A stretch of 64,000 nt of DNA from Streptomyces sp. NWU339 (GCF_003143855.1 NZ_QFRK01000006.1:55204-119203); one strand, 5' to 3'; numbered from the stretch's first letter, positions 33,440-42,776 are shown. Notes: generated by a model from the letters alone, not told the origin. A program made the numbers and translations.

Positions 33440-33920
33440 GGGACGTCACCTCCTCGCGCGGGTGCCGGAGACCACGACGAGTCGCGTCGGCATGTCGCCG
33501 GCCGATTCGTCGGGACCGCGGCGCCTCCTCTTCAGGGTCCGTCACCGGGGCCGTTCGGCGCATGGGTCGAACGGCCCTGTCCCGGGTTCGGACCGGCCCG
33601 AGAACGGCCCGGGAACGGCCCGGAGCCGGAACGGCCCCGGGCGCGACGGCGCTGCCGAAGACGTCGTACGCGTCCTGCATGCGTTCGAGCGGGAAGGTGC
33701 GGGTGCCCGGGGCCGTGGAAGACGTAACCCTTCATGCCGATCCTCACCCTTCTCGGTCCTGGCGGGCTTCGGCTTCGGGCGCAGCCCCCGCCCGCCTGCA
33801 TCGGCGGACCCCCGAAGGGTTCCGGGGCCGCCCTGCTCTTCCAGTCTGAGCGCACCCGGGGAGTTCCGCTCGGGCCGCTGCCGTCCCGGTCCGCGGTCGC
33901 TTCCTCCGGGACAAGAGCCC
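33440..33920. other. Gap containing an alcohol dehydrogenase remnant
   Basis: About 480 nt without an intact gene. The minus strand contains the two-ended dehydrogenase remnant at 33600-33735. The segment around 33570-33640 also carries degenerate direct repeats of a GGGCCGTTCC-like unit. Confidence 0.55.
33600..33735 (-). pseudogene. Zn-alcohol dehydrogenase reduced to its two ends
   Basis: The minus strand starts ATG at 33735 and reads MKGYVFHGPG, the typical first ten residues of a zinc-dependent alcohol dehydrogenase. It then switches phase into TFPLERMQDAYDVFGSAVA, the typical last helix of the same family. Roughly 320 internal codons are missing and the join is out of frame. I interpret this as a deletion scar; the gene is certainly inactive. 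Confidence 0.65.
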
Positions 33921-36900
33921 CTACGCCACCACCGGCCGCGCGATGCCGCTGTGCAGCAGGTGCCGGGCCTGCCGGGCGCCGGCCCCCAGGCTCAGGGCGA
34001 GGCGGGAGAGCAGCTCGTACAGGCGCCGGACCGTCTCCAGGCGTTCCAGGCGCGGTGCGAGGGCCGAGAGGGCGATGGCCAGCGTCACGCCTGTCAGGGC
34101 CACGGGCCCCAGCGGGGTGCAGCCGAAGAAGTGGCTGACGCCGGGGGTCTGGACGAGGGCGGCGAGCACCGCGGCGGAGCCCAGGGCCGTCGTCCACACC
34201 AGGGGGCTGTGCCGGCGGCCGGAAAGGGTCTGCACGAGTTGGGCGCCGACCACGCCGCACAGGGCCATGGTGGTGGAGCGGCGGTTGCTGCCGGGAGTGA
34301 GGCGGCCGATCAGGTACGCGGTGACCGCGCCGAGGCAGGTGGTCACGCCCCGGCGCCGGATGGCGCGCAGCAGGGGGGTGCCGAGGACGTCGAGGCCCAT
34401 CGGGCCGGTCTCGGCATGGGCCGCCGTCGACGGATCGTCGCTCGGGGTCACCGCCACCGCCATCGCCGGGAACATGTCCGTGAGCAGGTTGACCAGCAGC
34501 AGCTGACGGGTCGACAGCGGTGAGGAGCCGGCGAGCAGGGTGCCCAGCACGCTGAAGCCGACCTCGCCCGCGTTGCCGCCGATGAGGATGCTCACCGCGT
34601 CGGCGACGCTGCGCCACAGCGCGCGACCCTCGCGGACCGCGTCGACCAGGACCGACAGGTCGCCGGTGGTGAGGACGAGGTCGGCGGCGTTGCGGGCGGC
34701 GGCCGAACCGCGCGCCTCGATGCCGACGCCCACGTCGGCGGCGCGGATCGCCGCGGCGTCGTTGGCGCCGTCGCCGGCCATGGCCACCACCCGGCCCGCC
34801 TGTTGCAGCGCCTCCACCACATGGAGTTTCTGCTCGGGCGCGACCCTGGCGACGACTCCGGCACCATGCAGGGCGCGGACCCGGTCGCGGCGGCCCATGG
34901 CGACCAGTTCGTCGCCGGTGACCACCTCGGTCGCCTCCGGCCAGCCCAGTTGCAGGGCGATCGCGCGGGCGGTCTCCGGGTGGTCGCCGGTGAGCATGAC
35001 GGGCAGGATGCCGGAGCGGCGCAGCTCCGTGAGGAGGGCCTGCGAGGTGTCGCGCGGGACGTCCGCCAGGGCGATCAGCCCGACGAACTCCAGATCCGCG
35101 AGGTCGGCTTCGAGTTCGGCGGTGGCGTCCGGGCCCCGGCAGGGCCGCCGGGCCACGGCGAGAACGCGCAGCCCCTGCCCCGCGAGGGTGTGGGCCGTTT
35201 CGGTCGTCTCGTCGGGCAGGTCGCGGCAGGCGGGGAGGACCGTCTCGGGGGCCCCCTTGACCACGAGGAGGTCACCGGCGTCCGAGTGGGTGCCGTCGTT
35301 GTCCCGGCCGACGGCGGCGGCATAGCCCCGGCTGGCCTCGAAGGCGAGCTCACCGCTGGGCGCCCAGGACCCGTCGGGCGGTGCGGCGTCGAGGACCGCC
35401 TCGTCGGTGGCGTGCGCGATCCGGCGGCCCTGGCCCGTCTCCACCTGCGGGCAGGCGCGGGCGGCCAGCCGTACCACCGGCACGGCGGACTCGGCGCCCG
35501 GGTCGAGGACGGTGCCGTCGGCGGTGGCGACCCGGACCAGGCGCAGCCGGTTCTCGGTGAGGGTGCCGGTCTTGTCGAAGCAGACGGTGTCGACCCGGCC
35601 GAGCGCCTCCAGCGTGCGGGGCGTGCGCACCAGGACGCCCCGCCGGGACAGGCGGCGGGCCGCCGCCATCTGGGCGACGGTCGCGACGAGCGGCAGTCCC
35701 TCGGGGACGGCGGCGACGGCCACCGCGACCCCGCCGCTGACGGCCTGCCGTACCGGGCTGCCGCGCAGCAGCGACAGCCCAGCCACCAGTGCGCCGCCGG
35801 TGAGGGTCACCGGCAGCGCCTTGCGGGTCAGTTCCTGCAGCCTCGCCTGGACGCCGGCGGGCGGTGGGGTGCGGGCGGCGAGCGCGACGGCGCGGCCCGC
35901 CTCGGTGCGGTCGCCGGTGTCCACCACCAGCGCGACGGACCGGCCGGCCACGACGGTGGTGCCCTCGAAGACCATGCAGGTCCGCCCGCTCACCGGCGCG
36001 CCGGGAGTGGCGTCGACGTCCTTGGCCACGGGCAGGGACTCGCCGGTGAGCGCCGACTCGTCGACCTCCAGCCCGTCCACCTCCAGCAGTCGTGCGTCGG
36101 CCGGTACGACGTCGCCGGCGGCGAGACTGATCCGGTCGCCGGGCCGCAGCCGGACCGCGTCGACGGTGACCGTGCGCCTGCGGGTGTCCTGCCGGCGTGC
36201 CTTGGGCTGCTGGCGGGCGGCCAGCCGGGCGAGCGCCTGTTCCGCGCGCAGCCGCTGGAGTCCGCCCGCCACGGCGTTGAGGTCCATGGCGCCGACGACG
36301 AGCAGCGCGTCGACGAGCGAGCCGAGCAGGGCGGAGGCGACCGCCCCGGTGGCCAGGACGGGCGTGAGGGGGTCGTCGAGTTCCCGGCGGACGGCACCGG
36401 CCGCCTGCCAGGTCCAGCGGGCCGGGGCCGCCACGGGGGTACGGGCGAACCGGGCCGCCCGCCGGCGGGACCGGTCGACGAGCAGGGCGAGACCGCGGGG
36501 TTCAGCGTCGGTCGCGGGGCTGCTCAGCCGGTCGCGCGCCTCGTGCGGCTCCAGCGCGTGCCAGGGCACGTGCAGCCGGGGTTCGGGCGGCGTGGCGCGG
36601 GCCACGCCGACGGCCTCGGCCCAGCCGGAGAGCAGGGCGCCGGCCGCGGCGATGTTCACCGGGGCGTGCCGGGTGAGCCGCCGCCAGGCGCGGCCGCCGG
36701 GTTTGCCGCCACGGGCCACCATGAGCCCCGACAGGGCGGCGCCCGCGCGGGCCAGGACCTGCGAGCGGCGGCCGACCCGGCGGACCGCCGGAATGGCCGT
36801 CAGCAGCCGCCACACGTCGGCCGTTCCGCCCGGGGCGAGCACGTCGGCTCCCCAGGCGACCGCCGACCGCGCGTCGGTGAGGGCGACGGCCACGTCACCG

Positions 36901-38270
36901 GCGGACAGCCCGTCCGCCACCTCGCCGTCACCGGGTTCGGCCACACGGGCGACGCTCACCACGATGTGCCCGTCGTTCTGCAGCGCCCGTACGACGTCGC
37001 CGAGCGGCATGTCCGCCGGGGCCGCCTCGTCCGCGAGCCGGGTGATGTCCTTCAGGTCGGAGCCGCCCGTGATCACGACGTACAGCCCGGCCCGGCGGGC
37101 CGCGTCGAGGACGGCTTCGGCGAACGGGTCGACCGGGTCGTCGAACGCGGCGGTCCCGCCGTCGGCGTCCGGGGTGCCCGGCGGGCGGCTGCGCAGGACG
37201 TCGGCGTGCAGGACGAGGGAGTCGGCGATCTCCAGCTGGCGCAGCCGCTCCCCACTGCGTACGAGCATCCCGGACCGGGCGAGGAAGGTGCCGAGGGCCG
37301 CTTGGAAGGCGGCCGGGCCGTAGCGTGCCGCCTTGGGGGATCCGGCGAGGACGGCTTCGGCTGCCTCCTGGGTCTCGTGCGTGACGAGGAGGGCGGCGGC
37401 GGCACCGGCCAGGCTGCCGGTGCCGGCGTTGGCCGCGTAGGCCTGGGCGGGGGTGACCCGCAGCGGTGGGCGGCTGTCGGTGGGACCGGGGACGCTGGCG
37501 CGTTCCTCGGTGCAGAGGTCGTCGTGCAGCGCCTCGAAGGCCGCGGCCCGGGCCACCGCCTCGGTCAGCTGGCCGGTCCGCAGCAGCCCGTCGAGGACCA
37601 GGGACATGGGCGACTGTCCGGCTCCATGGGCGGCGGCGTTGGCGGCGGCGAGGACGAGTTCCCTGCCGTTCCAGCCGAACCGCTGCCGCAGCAGGGCGCG
37701 GAAGCGGGGGTTCTCACGCATCAGCGTGACGGCGGCGGTGACCGTCCTCGGGGTCCGCGGCAGGCCCAGCGAGCGCCCGGCGAGGGCCCCGGCCGCACCG
37801 GCGGCGTCCAGCAGCAGCGCGGCGGCGCTGACCCGTACCTCGCGGGGGTCGCCGGGGTGAGGGGTCTCGTCCTCCTCCGGATCGGCGTCCTCGGTCAGTC
37901 CGAGGCGCGCGGCGAGCGCGACGGCCCGCTCGGCCACCCGGTCGCCGGCCGCGTCCTTCGCCACCGTCACGACGAGGCGGGTCAGTCCCTCGTCCCAGTA
38001 CGCCGTCAGCACGTCGGGGTGGTCGAGGAGTTCGTCGGCCGCTTTGCGGGCGAGCGGGCCGACGTCGCCGCCGGGATTCCGCAGCGCCAGGTGGACGCGG
38101 TGTCCGGCCCGCCAGTGCCGGCCGCCGTCCAGGGCGTTGCGGGCGACGTTGCCGATGCGGTGCGTCGTGTCGTGGACGGACGTCATGCCCCGGGCGGTGC
38201 TGCGGGCGGCGCCTGCGGCGGCCCCTGCCACGGCCCCGGCGAGGGGGGCGACGTCGAAGCGTGTGAGCAT
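33921..38270 (-). CDS. Giant P-type cation ATPase, CtpI-like
   Basis: The 1449-aa membrane ATPase has a 600-residue N-terminal extension with ferredoxin-like and HAD-like halves, then a catalytic core. The actuator motif TGESLPVAKD is near residue 743, AAVPEGLPLVATV follows, the phosphorylation motif DKTGTLTEN has Asp899, and GDGAND lies near 1167. Size and layout match mycobacterial CtpI rather than ordinary heavy-metal pumps. The transported ion is unknown. It lies 24 nt downstream of the 199-aa partner gene and is probably cotranscribed. Confidence 0.93.
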   Translation of the reverse strand: MLTRFDVAPLAGAVAGAAAGAARSTARGMTSVHDTTHRIGNVARNALDGGRHWRAGHRVHLALRNPGGDVGPLARKAADELLDHPDVLTAYWDEGLTRLVVTVAKDAAGDRVAERAVALAARLGLTEDADPEEDETPHPGDPREVRVSAAALLLDAAGAAGALAGRSLGLPRTPRTVTAAVTLMRENPRFRALLRQRFGWNGRELVLAAANAAAHGAGQSPMSLVLDGLLRTGQLTEAVARAAAFEALHDDLCTEERASVPGPTDSRPPLRVTPAQAYAANAGTGSLAGAAAALLVTHETQEAAEAVLAGSPKAARYGPAAFQAALGTFLARSGMLVRSGERLRQLEIADSLVLHADVLRSRPPGTPDADGGTAAFDDPVDPFAEAVLDAARRAGLYVVITGGSDLKDITRLADEAAPADMPLGDVVRALQNDGHIVVSVARVAEPGDGEVADGLSAGDVAVALTDARSAVAWGADVLAPGGTADVWRLLTAIPAVRRVGRRSQVLARAGAALSGLMVARGGKPGGRAWRRLTRHAPVNIAAAGALLSGWAEAVGVARATPPEPRLHVPWHALEPHEARDRLSSPATDAEPRGLALLVDRSRRRAARFARTPVAAPARWTWQAAGAVRRELDDPLTPVLATGAVASALLGSLVDALLVVGAMDLNAVAGGLQRLRAEQALARLAARQQPKARRQDTRRRTVTVDAVRLRPGDRISLAAGDVVPADARLLEVDGLEVDESALTGESLPVAKDVDATPGAPVSGRTCMVFEGTTVVAGRSVALVVDTGDRTEAGRAVALAARTPPPAGVQARLQELTRKALPVTLTGGALVAGLSLLRGSPVRQAVSGGVAVAVAAVPEGLPLVATVAQMAAARRLSRRGVLVRTPRTLEALGRVDTVCFDKTGTLTENRLRLVRVATADGTVLDPGAESAVPVVRLAARACPQVETGQGRRIAHATDEAVLDAAPPDGSWAPSGELAFEASRGYAAAVGRDNDGTHSDAGDLLVVKGAPETVLPACRDLPDETTETAHTLAGQGLRVLAVARRPCRGPDATAELEADLADLEFVGLIALADVPRDTSQALLTELRRSGILPVMLTGDHPETARAIALQLGWPEATEVVTGDELVAMGRRDRVRALHGAGVVARVAPEQKLHVVEALQQAGRVVAMAGDGANDAAAIRAADVGVGIEARGSAAARNAADLVLTTGDLSVLVDAVREGRALWRSVADAVSILIGGNAGEVGFSVLGTLLAGSSPLSTRQLLLVNLLTDMFPAMAVAVTPSDDPSTAAHAETGPMGLDVLGTPLLRAIRRRGVTTCLGAVTAYLIGRLTPGSNRRSTTMALCGVVGAQLVQTLSGRRHSPLVWTTALGSAAVLAALVQTPGVSHFFGCTPLGPVALTGVTLAIALSALAPRLERLETVRRLYELLSRLALSLGAGARQARHLLHSGIARPVVA

Positions 38271-38294
38271 CTGGAGGTGTCCCGTGGTCCTGGA

Positions 38295-38894
38295 TCAGCC
38301 GGTCTGCGGGTCGTGTGCGCCGTCCCGGCCCGGGTGGCGCCCGGTGTGCGGTTCGTGGTGCGCGGTGGCTTCGGCGACCTGCTTGAGCGCGGACGCCGTC
38401 GCGGTGTCACCCACCTTGGCGGGTTGTTCGTGCACGTGGGGTTCCGCCGGTTCGTGCCGGTGGCGGGAGGGGCCCAGCCGGTCGCCGGGGCCCTGGTCGG
38501 TGGGCGGTCCGGGCGCGGGCTCCGGTTCCGTTCCGGTTTCCGGGCGGTGCATCCCGTGCTCGCCGGGCGGTGCCGCGCCGTTCGGCGACTCCGTCTCCGG
38601 CGGCCGGGCCGGACGCTGCTGGGTGAGCCAGGCGACGGCCGCGCCGGTCAGCGCCACCGGCCACTCGACGACGCCGGCCACACCGAGCACGCCGGCTCCG
38701 GCGTAGACGGCCATGCGGCGACCGCGCGGGGACACCGCCCCGATCGCGTCCAGCGCACCGCCGGCCGCCTTCCCCACCTGCTCCGCGCCCGGCACATGCC
38801 GCAGGCCCGACGCCACGGCCCTCAAGGGCTGCGGAAGACCCGACGAACGAGACGTGTCCTTGCTCATGTCGTTCATGTCGTTCACCTCGTTCAT
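38295..38894 (-). CDS. Membrane-associated partner of the CtpI-like ATPase
   Basis: The 199-aa protein starts at ATG 38894, 7 nt after GGAGG; two in-frame ATGs follow closely (38882 and 38867). Residues 20-70 read AVASGLRHVPGAEQVGKAAG and GAVSPRGRRMAVYAGAGVLG. One membrane segment (VAGVVEWPVALTGAAVAWL) follows, and the last 100 residues are rich in Pro, His and Glu. The His-rich tail (SRHRHEPAEPHVHE) could bind metal ions, which would suit a pump partner. It is immediately upstream of the ATPase gene. Confidence 0.78.
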   Translation of the reverse strand: MNEVNDMNDMSKDTSRSSGLPQPLRAVASGLRHVPGAEQVGKAAGGALDAIGAVSPRGRRMAVYAGAGVLGVAGVVEWPVALTGAAVAWLTQQRPARPPETESPNGAAPPGEHGMHRPETGTEPEPAPGPPTDQGPGDRLGPSRHRHEPAEPHVHEQPAKVGDTATASALKQVAEATAHHEPHTGRHPGRDGAHDPQTG

Positions 38895-39197
38895 GTCGAC
38901 CTCCGCAAGCGCATCACCCAGGGGCACCCATCGGCTTCCCTGCCTTGTGGCCCATATTCAGCCGTGAACGGCCGGAGCGCTTTTCCTGTTCACCCGAGGT
39001 GGTCCCGTCGCCGCCCCGCCGCACGGACAGCGGTCCCCGCGCCTCGTACCTCCGCCGGTGTCGGACCGGGTGCCCCGGGTACTCAGTGCACACACAGCGG
39101 TCGGCCCGTCTTCGGGGCAGGGGCAGGGGGCCGCGGCCGTGCGGATCGTCCGGTCGGGCGAGGGAAGAGGACATGACAGGGGAACAGGGGAGAGGAC
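38895..39197. other. Divergent promoter region between ATPase and trio operons
   Basis: This 303-nt gap separates the leftward ATPase unit from the rightward trio. It holds the sigma-B-like promoter at 39058-39082 and a duplicated start-site motif near 39166-39200. No gene is seen. Confidence 0.5.
39058..39082 (+). promoter_or_regulatory. Sigma-B-type promoter for the trio operon
   Basis: GTGT, a 15-nt spacer and GGGTAC fit the Streptomyces sigma-B consensus GNNT-N14-16-GGGTAY exactly, 116 nt upstream of the nucleotidyltransferase ATG. The consensus is short, so chance is possible, but its position in the only intergenic gap supports it. Confidence 0.5.
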
Positions 39198-39941
39198 ATG
39201 ACGGAGAACGGCGACGGCGCCCCGCTCGCCCGGCGCCCGGGGACCCCCGGTGTCCGGCCGGCCACGGACGCGCCCGACCGGACACCGGCACGCACCGGGG
39301 AGGAGAACAGCGAGCTTCCCCGCGACCGCAACCAGGCCATCCTGGAGGCGGCCAAACAGGTCGGGTCGATCCTCAAACGGAACGGGCACCGTTTCGCACT
39401 GGCCGGCAGCGTCGCCGTGCACGCCCATGGCGGCAGCGGGAACCTCCAGCACGACGTCGACTTCTGCGTCCGCCCCGAGGACGCCGACTCCGTGGCCGCC
39501 ACACTCCACGAGGCCGGGCTGACGGTGTACACGCCGCCGGAGGACTGGCTGATCAAGGCCACGTGTTTCGGCCAGGACGTCGACATCATCTTCGAGCTGG
39601 CGCACCGGCCCGTCTCCACGGAGATGCTCGACCGGGCGGAGGAACTCCCGGTGGAGTCGGTGCGCATGCCCGTCCTGGCACCGACCGACCTGCTGTGGAG
39701 TCTGATCGCCGCCTTCTCCGAGCACCACCTCGACTTCGGCGCGGTCCTGCCCATCGCCCGGGCCCTGCGCGAGAAGGTCGACTGGGACCGGGTGCGGCGC
39801 GACTGCGGGGACGAGCCCATGCCGGCCGCCTTCTTCTTCCTGTTGGAACGTCTGGACGTCATCCGGGCGCCCCGCCCCCCGGACACCCCGTCGTCCGGGG
39901 AAACCGTCGTCCGTGAGCCCGCGGAAGGAGCATCCCCATGA
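39198..39941 (+). CDS. Nucleotidyltransferase-fold protein
   Basis: The 247-aa protein has a nucleotidyltransferase-like core: FALAGSVAVHAHGGSGNLQHDVDFCV. The G-S motif and the D-x-D of the metal site are both present, and a later VDIIFEL supplies the third acidic residue. The C-terminal half is helical (APTDLLWSLIAAFSEHHLDF, AREKVDWDRV-like). It looks catalytically competent. The substrate could be RNA, an antibiotic or a protein. It is the first gene of an ATGA-coupled trio. The same AGAGGACATGAC start motif also occurs 25 nt upstream. Confidence 0.85.
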   Translation: MTENGDGAPLARRPGTPGVRPATDAPDRTPARTGEENSELPRDRNQAILEAAKQVGSILKRNGHRFALAGSVAVHAHGGSGNLQHDVDFCVRPEDADSVAATLHEAGLTVYTPPEDWLIKATCFGQDVDIIFELAHRPVSTEMLDRAEELPVESVRMPVLAPTDLLWSLIAAFSEHHLDFGAVLPIARALREKVDWDRVRRDCGDEPMPAAFFFLLERLDVIRAPRPPDTPSSGETVVREPAEGASP

Positions 39942-40225
39942 GCAGCCGAGGTGCCGAACCGGCGGGTGGCGTGCCCCCGGCGCAGAGCCGGGAGTACCGC
40001 GTCGCCCATCTCCAGGACCGTCTCGCCGCCGGGGAGCTCGGTGAGCTCGGCGTACGGATCGAGGTCCGCGGCGAGGCCGTGCTGGTCACGGGGGCCGTTC
40101 CCTCGGCCCCCGCCCGCGAGGAGGTCCTGCGCGTCGTGCGCGAGGAGCTCGCCGGGCTTCCGGTGCACTGCGACGTCGTGGTCAACGAGACGTCGTCGCC
40201 CGACCAGGCGGAGGAGCTGACATGA
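39938..40225 (+). CDS. Small BON-like domain protein
   Basis: The 95-aa protein reads EYRVAHLQDRLAAGELGEL, GVRIEVRGEAVLVTGAVPS, PAREEVLRVVREELAGLPV. The alpha-beta arrangement and the V-x-G-x-V turn resemble a BON domain, which binds phospholipids or nucleotides. It has no signal peptide. The start overlaps the preceding stop as ATGA and its stop overlaps the next start the same way, so the three proteins should be made in fixed ratio. Confidence 0.75.
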   Translation: MSSRGAEPAGGVPPAQSREYRVAHLQDRLAAGELGELGVRIEVRGEAVLVTGAVPSAPAREEVLRVVREELAGLPVHCDVVVNETSSPDQAEELT

Positions 40226-40986
40226 TCCGGGTCGCCGCTGTCGGAGACATCCACATGGGGCCGGACAGCCAGGGGTTGCTCCGTCCCGCGTTCGACACCC
40301 TGCCCGACTGCGCCGACCTGCTGCTGCTGGCGGGCGATCTCACCCGGCACGGTACTCCGGAGGAGGCTCGCGTGGTGGCCGAGGAGATCCGGGACCTCGC
40401 CGTCCCGGTGGTCGCCGTGCTCGGCAACCACGACCACCACGACGACCACCCGGACGAGGTCACGGCCATCCTGCGGGACGCCGGCGCCCGGGTCCTGGAA
40501 GGCGAGGGGACGGTCGTGCGCAGTGGCGGCACACGCATCGGGGTGGCCGGCACCAAGGGGTTCGGGGGCGGGTTCGTCGGGCGCAGCGCCGGGGAGTTCG
40601 GCGAGCCGGTGATGAAGGAGTTCGTCCGGCACTCGCGCCGGTGCGCCGACGGGCTGCGGGCGTCCCTGGAGCGGCTGGGCGCGGAGGGCTGCGACCTCCG
40701 GATCGCCCTCACCCACTTCTCCCCCGTGCCGGAGACCCTGGCCGGGGAGCCGCTGGAGATCTATCCGTTCCTGGGCAGCTACCTGCTGGCCGAGGCGATC
40801 GACACGGCCGGCGCCGACCTCGCCGTGCACGGGCACGCGCACGCCGGTACGGAGCACGGCATGACCGGCGGAGGCGTCAGGGTGCGCAATGTCGCCCAGC
40901 CGGTCATCGGTCGCGCCTTCCACGTCTACCATCTGCCGGTCCCAGAACGCGTGAGCACGTCAGCGGGTACCGAAGCGTTCGGCTGA
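40222..40986 (+). CDS. Calcineurin-like metallophosphoesterase
   Basis: The 254-aa protein has all metallophosphoesterase motifs: GDIHMGP (block I), LLLAGDLTRHG (II), VVAVLGNHDHHDDH (III), LTHFSPVP (IV) and AVHGHAHAG (V). It should be a two-metal phosphatase or phosphodiesterase in the cytosol. It ends the trio with the nucleotidyltransferase and BON-like proteins. Pairing a nucleotidyl-adding enzyme with a phosphodiesterase suggests making and removing the same modification, which is my inference. Confidence 0.9.
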   Translation: MIRVAAVGDIHMGPDSQGLLRPAFDTLPDCADLLLLAGDLTRHGTPEEARVVAEEIRDLAVPVVAVLGNHDHHDDHPDEVTAILRDAGARVLEGEGTVVRSGGTRIGVAGTKGFGGGFVGRSAGEFGEPVMKEFVRHSRRCADGLRASLERLGAEGCDLRIALTHFSPVPETLAGEPLEIYPFLGSYLLAEAIDTAGADLAVHGHAHAGTEHGMTGGGVRVRNVAQPVIGRAFHVYHLPVPERVSTSAGTEAFG

Positions 40987-41391
40987 ACACAGCCGCGCAC
41001 CTCGCTCGTCCAGCGTCGTCGGCCCGTTGCCGGCGGCGCTTCCGTATGACCACACCCGGCGCCTGCCGTCGCGTCCTGGTACTGCACATGGCCCATCCCC
41101 CGCACCAAAGCGCGAAATCGGCGCGCTCCTGGCATCGCATCGGGCGCCGCGGGCAAGGCCTAGGTCCTGTCCGGCGTTTCCTGCCGGACCGGTCCGCGAA
41201 GTCCGGCGCCGGGGTGCCTCCCACGCCCTTCAGGCAGTGAGGGAGCGTCGCAGGGCGGAGGGCCGTCCTCGTACGGGACGTACGCGGGCGGGCCCGGCAG
41301 CGCGGCGGGGTGCGGCAGCGGGCCCGGCGGAAACCGCCGGACAGGTCCCGGGCTCGCGGCGGCCGACCTCCGAACGAAGGAGACGTACCGA
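40987..41391. other. Gap between metallophosphoesterase and protease genes
   Basis: About 400 nt without a convincing gene. A hairpin at 41169-41189 (GTCCGGC, 7-nt loop, GCCGGAC) may terminate the trio transcript. The right end carries AAGGAG at about 41379, the ribosome site of the protease. Confidence 0.5.
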
Positions 41392-42774
41392 ATGGCCCTC
41401 AGACACGCCCGGACCGCGCGTCGAGCGGCCCTGGCCGCTCTCGGCGGCCTCGTCCTCACCGGCCTCCCCTCCGTCGCGGCGGCCGGACTCCCGCCCACGG
41501 CGGGACTCGCGCCCGGCGCCGCCCGGCCTCTGGGCGGCGACGCCGACCGGCCGGCGGCGCAGCTGCTCGGCGCCCTGCGGCGCGACCTGGGGCTGACCGA
41601 GGCCCAGGCGTCCGAACGGCTGGCCAACGAGGCGGAGGCGGGCACCCGCGCGGGCCGTCTGCGCATCGCCCTGGGCGAGCGGTTCGCCGGCGCCTGGGTG
41701 CACGGCACGGCCTCCGAGAACCTCACGGTCGCGACCGTCGACGCCGGGGACGTCCCCGCCATCGAGGCCCAGGGTGCGACGGCCTCGGTCGTCCGGCGGA
41801 CGCTGTCCGACCTCGTGGCGGCCAAGGCGAAGCTGGACGCGGCGGCCACCCGGGTCCAGATCCTGGACACGCCGGTGTGGTACGTCGACGTGCCGAACAA
41901 CCGCATCATGGTGCAGGCGAGGAGCCAGGCGGCCGGCACCGCCTTCGTCGAGGCGGCGGGGCTCCAGGACTCGGACGTCGGCATCCACCCGACGACGGAC
42001 TCACCGCGCCTGATGCAGGACATCACCGGCGGCGACGCCTTCTACATCAACGGCACCACCCGCTGCTCCGTCGGATTCTCCGTCACCGGGGACGAGCAGC
42101 AGGGCTTCGTCACCGCGGGCCACTGCGGCGCGCCCGGCGCGGTGACGACCGGCTACGACCGCACCGCCCAGGGCACCTTCCAGGCCTCCACGTTCCCCGG
42201 CAAGGACATGGCGTGGGTGGCCACCAACGACCGGTGGACGGCCACGCCCGGCGTCAAGGCGCAGGACGGTCAGGAGGTGCAGGTCACCGGATCGGTGCAG
42301 GCGCTCGTCGGTGCCGCGGTGTGCCGGTCCGGTTCGACCACCGGATGGCACTGCGGGACGATCCAGCAGCATGACACGAGTGTCGCCTACCCCCAGGGCA
42401 CGGTCGGCGGGCTGACCCGGACCACGGTGTGTGTCGAGCCGGGCGACTCCGGTGGGCCGTTCGTGGCGGGCGCCCAGGCGCAGGGCGTCACCTCCGGCGG
42501 CTCCGGGAACTGCACCAGCGGTGGCACGACGTTCTACCAGCCGGTCAACCCGATCCTCAGCGACTTCGGCCTCGTCCTCACCACCACCGCCCAGGCCACG
42601 ACACCGGCCCCGGCCCCGCAGGACGGTGGCGGCCAGGAGTGGACCGAGGGCCGCGTGTACGAGGCCGGAGCCGTGGTGGCCAGCGACGGCGTGCGCTACC
42701 GATGTCTGCAGAGCCACCAGGCCCAGGGCGCGTGGACACCGGCCGAGACCCCGGCCCTGTGGCAGCGCGGGTGA
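41392..42774 (+). CDS. Streptogrisin-type secreted serine protease with C-terminal sugar-binding domain
   Basis: The 460-aa preproprotein has a signal peptide (RRAALAALGGLVLTGLPSVA), a propeptide of about 170 residues including the alpha-lytic protease pro-domain, and an S1 catalytic domain. The triad is His244 (TAGHC), Asp272 (GKDMAW) and Ser353 (GDSGGP). The last 45 residues (EWTEGRVYEAGAVV, YRCLQSHQAQGAWTP) form a family 5/12 carbohydrate-binding module, as in streptogrisin C, likely binding chitin. The ATG follows AAGGAG. It is extracellular. Confidence 0.95.
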   Translation: MALRHARTARRAALAALGGLVLTGLPSVAAAGLPPTAGLAPGAARPLGGDADRPAAQLLGALRRDLGLTEAQASERLANEAEAGTRAGRLRIALGERFAGAWVHGTASENLTVATVDAGDVPAIEAQGATASVVRRTLSDLVAAKAKLDAAATRVQILDTPVWYVDVPNNRIMVQARSQAAGTAFVEAAGLQDSDVGIHPTTDSPRLMQDITGGDAFYINGTTRCSVGFSVTGDEQQGFVTAGHCGAPGAVTTGYDRTAQGTFQASTFPGKDMAWVATNDRWTATPGVKAQDGQEVQVTGSVQALVGAAVCRSGSTTGWHCGTIQQHDTSVAYPQGTVGGLTRTTVCVEPGDSGGPFVAGAQAQGVTSGGSGNCTSGGTTFYQPVNPILSDFGLVLTTTAQATTPAPAPQDGGGQEWTEGRVYEAGAVVASDGVRYRCLQSHQAQGAWTPAETPALWQRG

Positions 42775-42776
42775 CC

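Noticed and set aside
41160..41200. GGTCCTGTCCGGC resembling an insertion-sequence end
   Set aside because: No transposase, no opposite end and no target duplication were seen. The hairpin reading is simpler.
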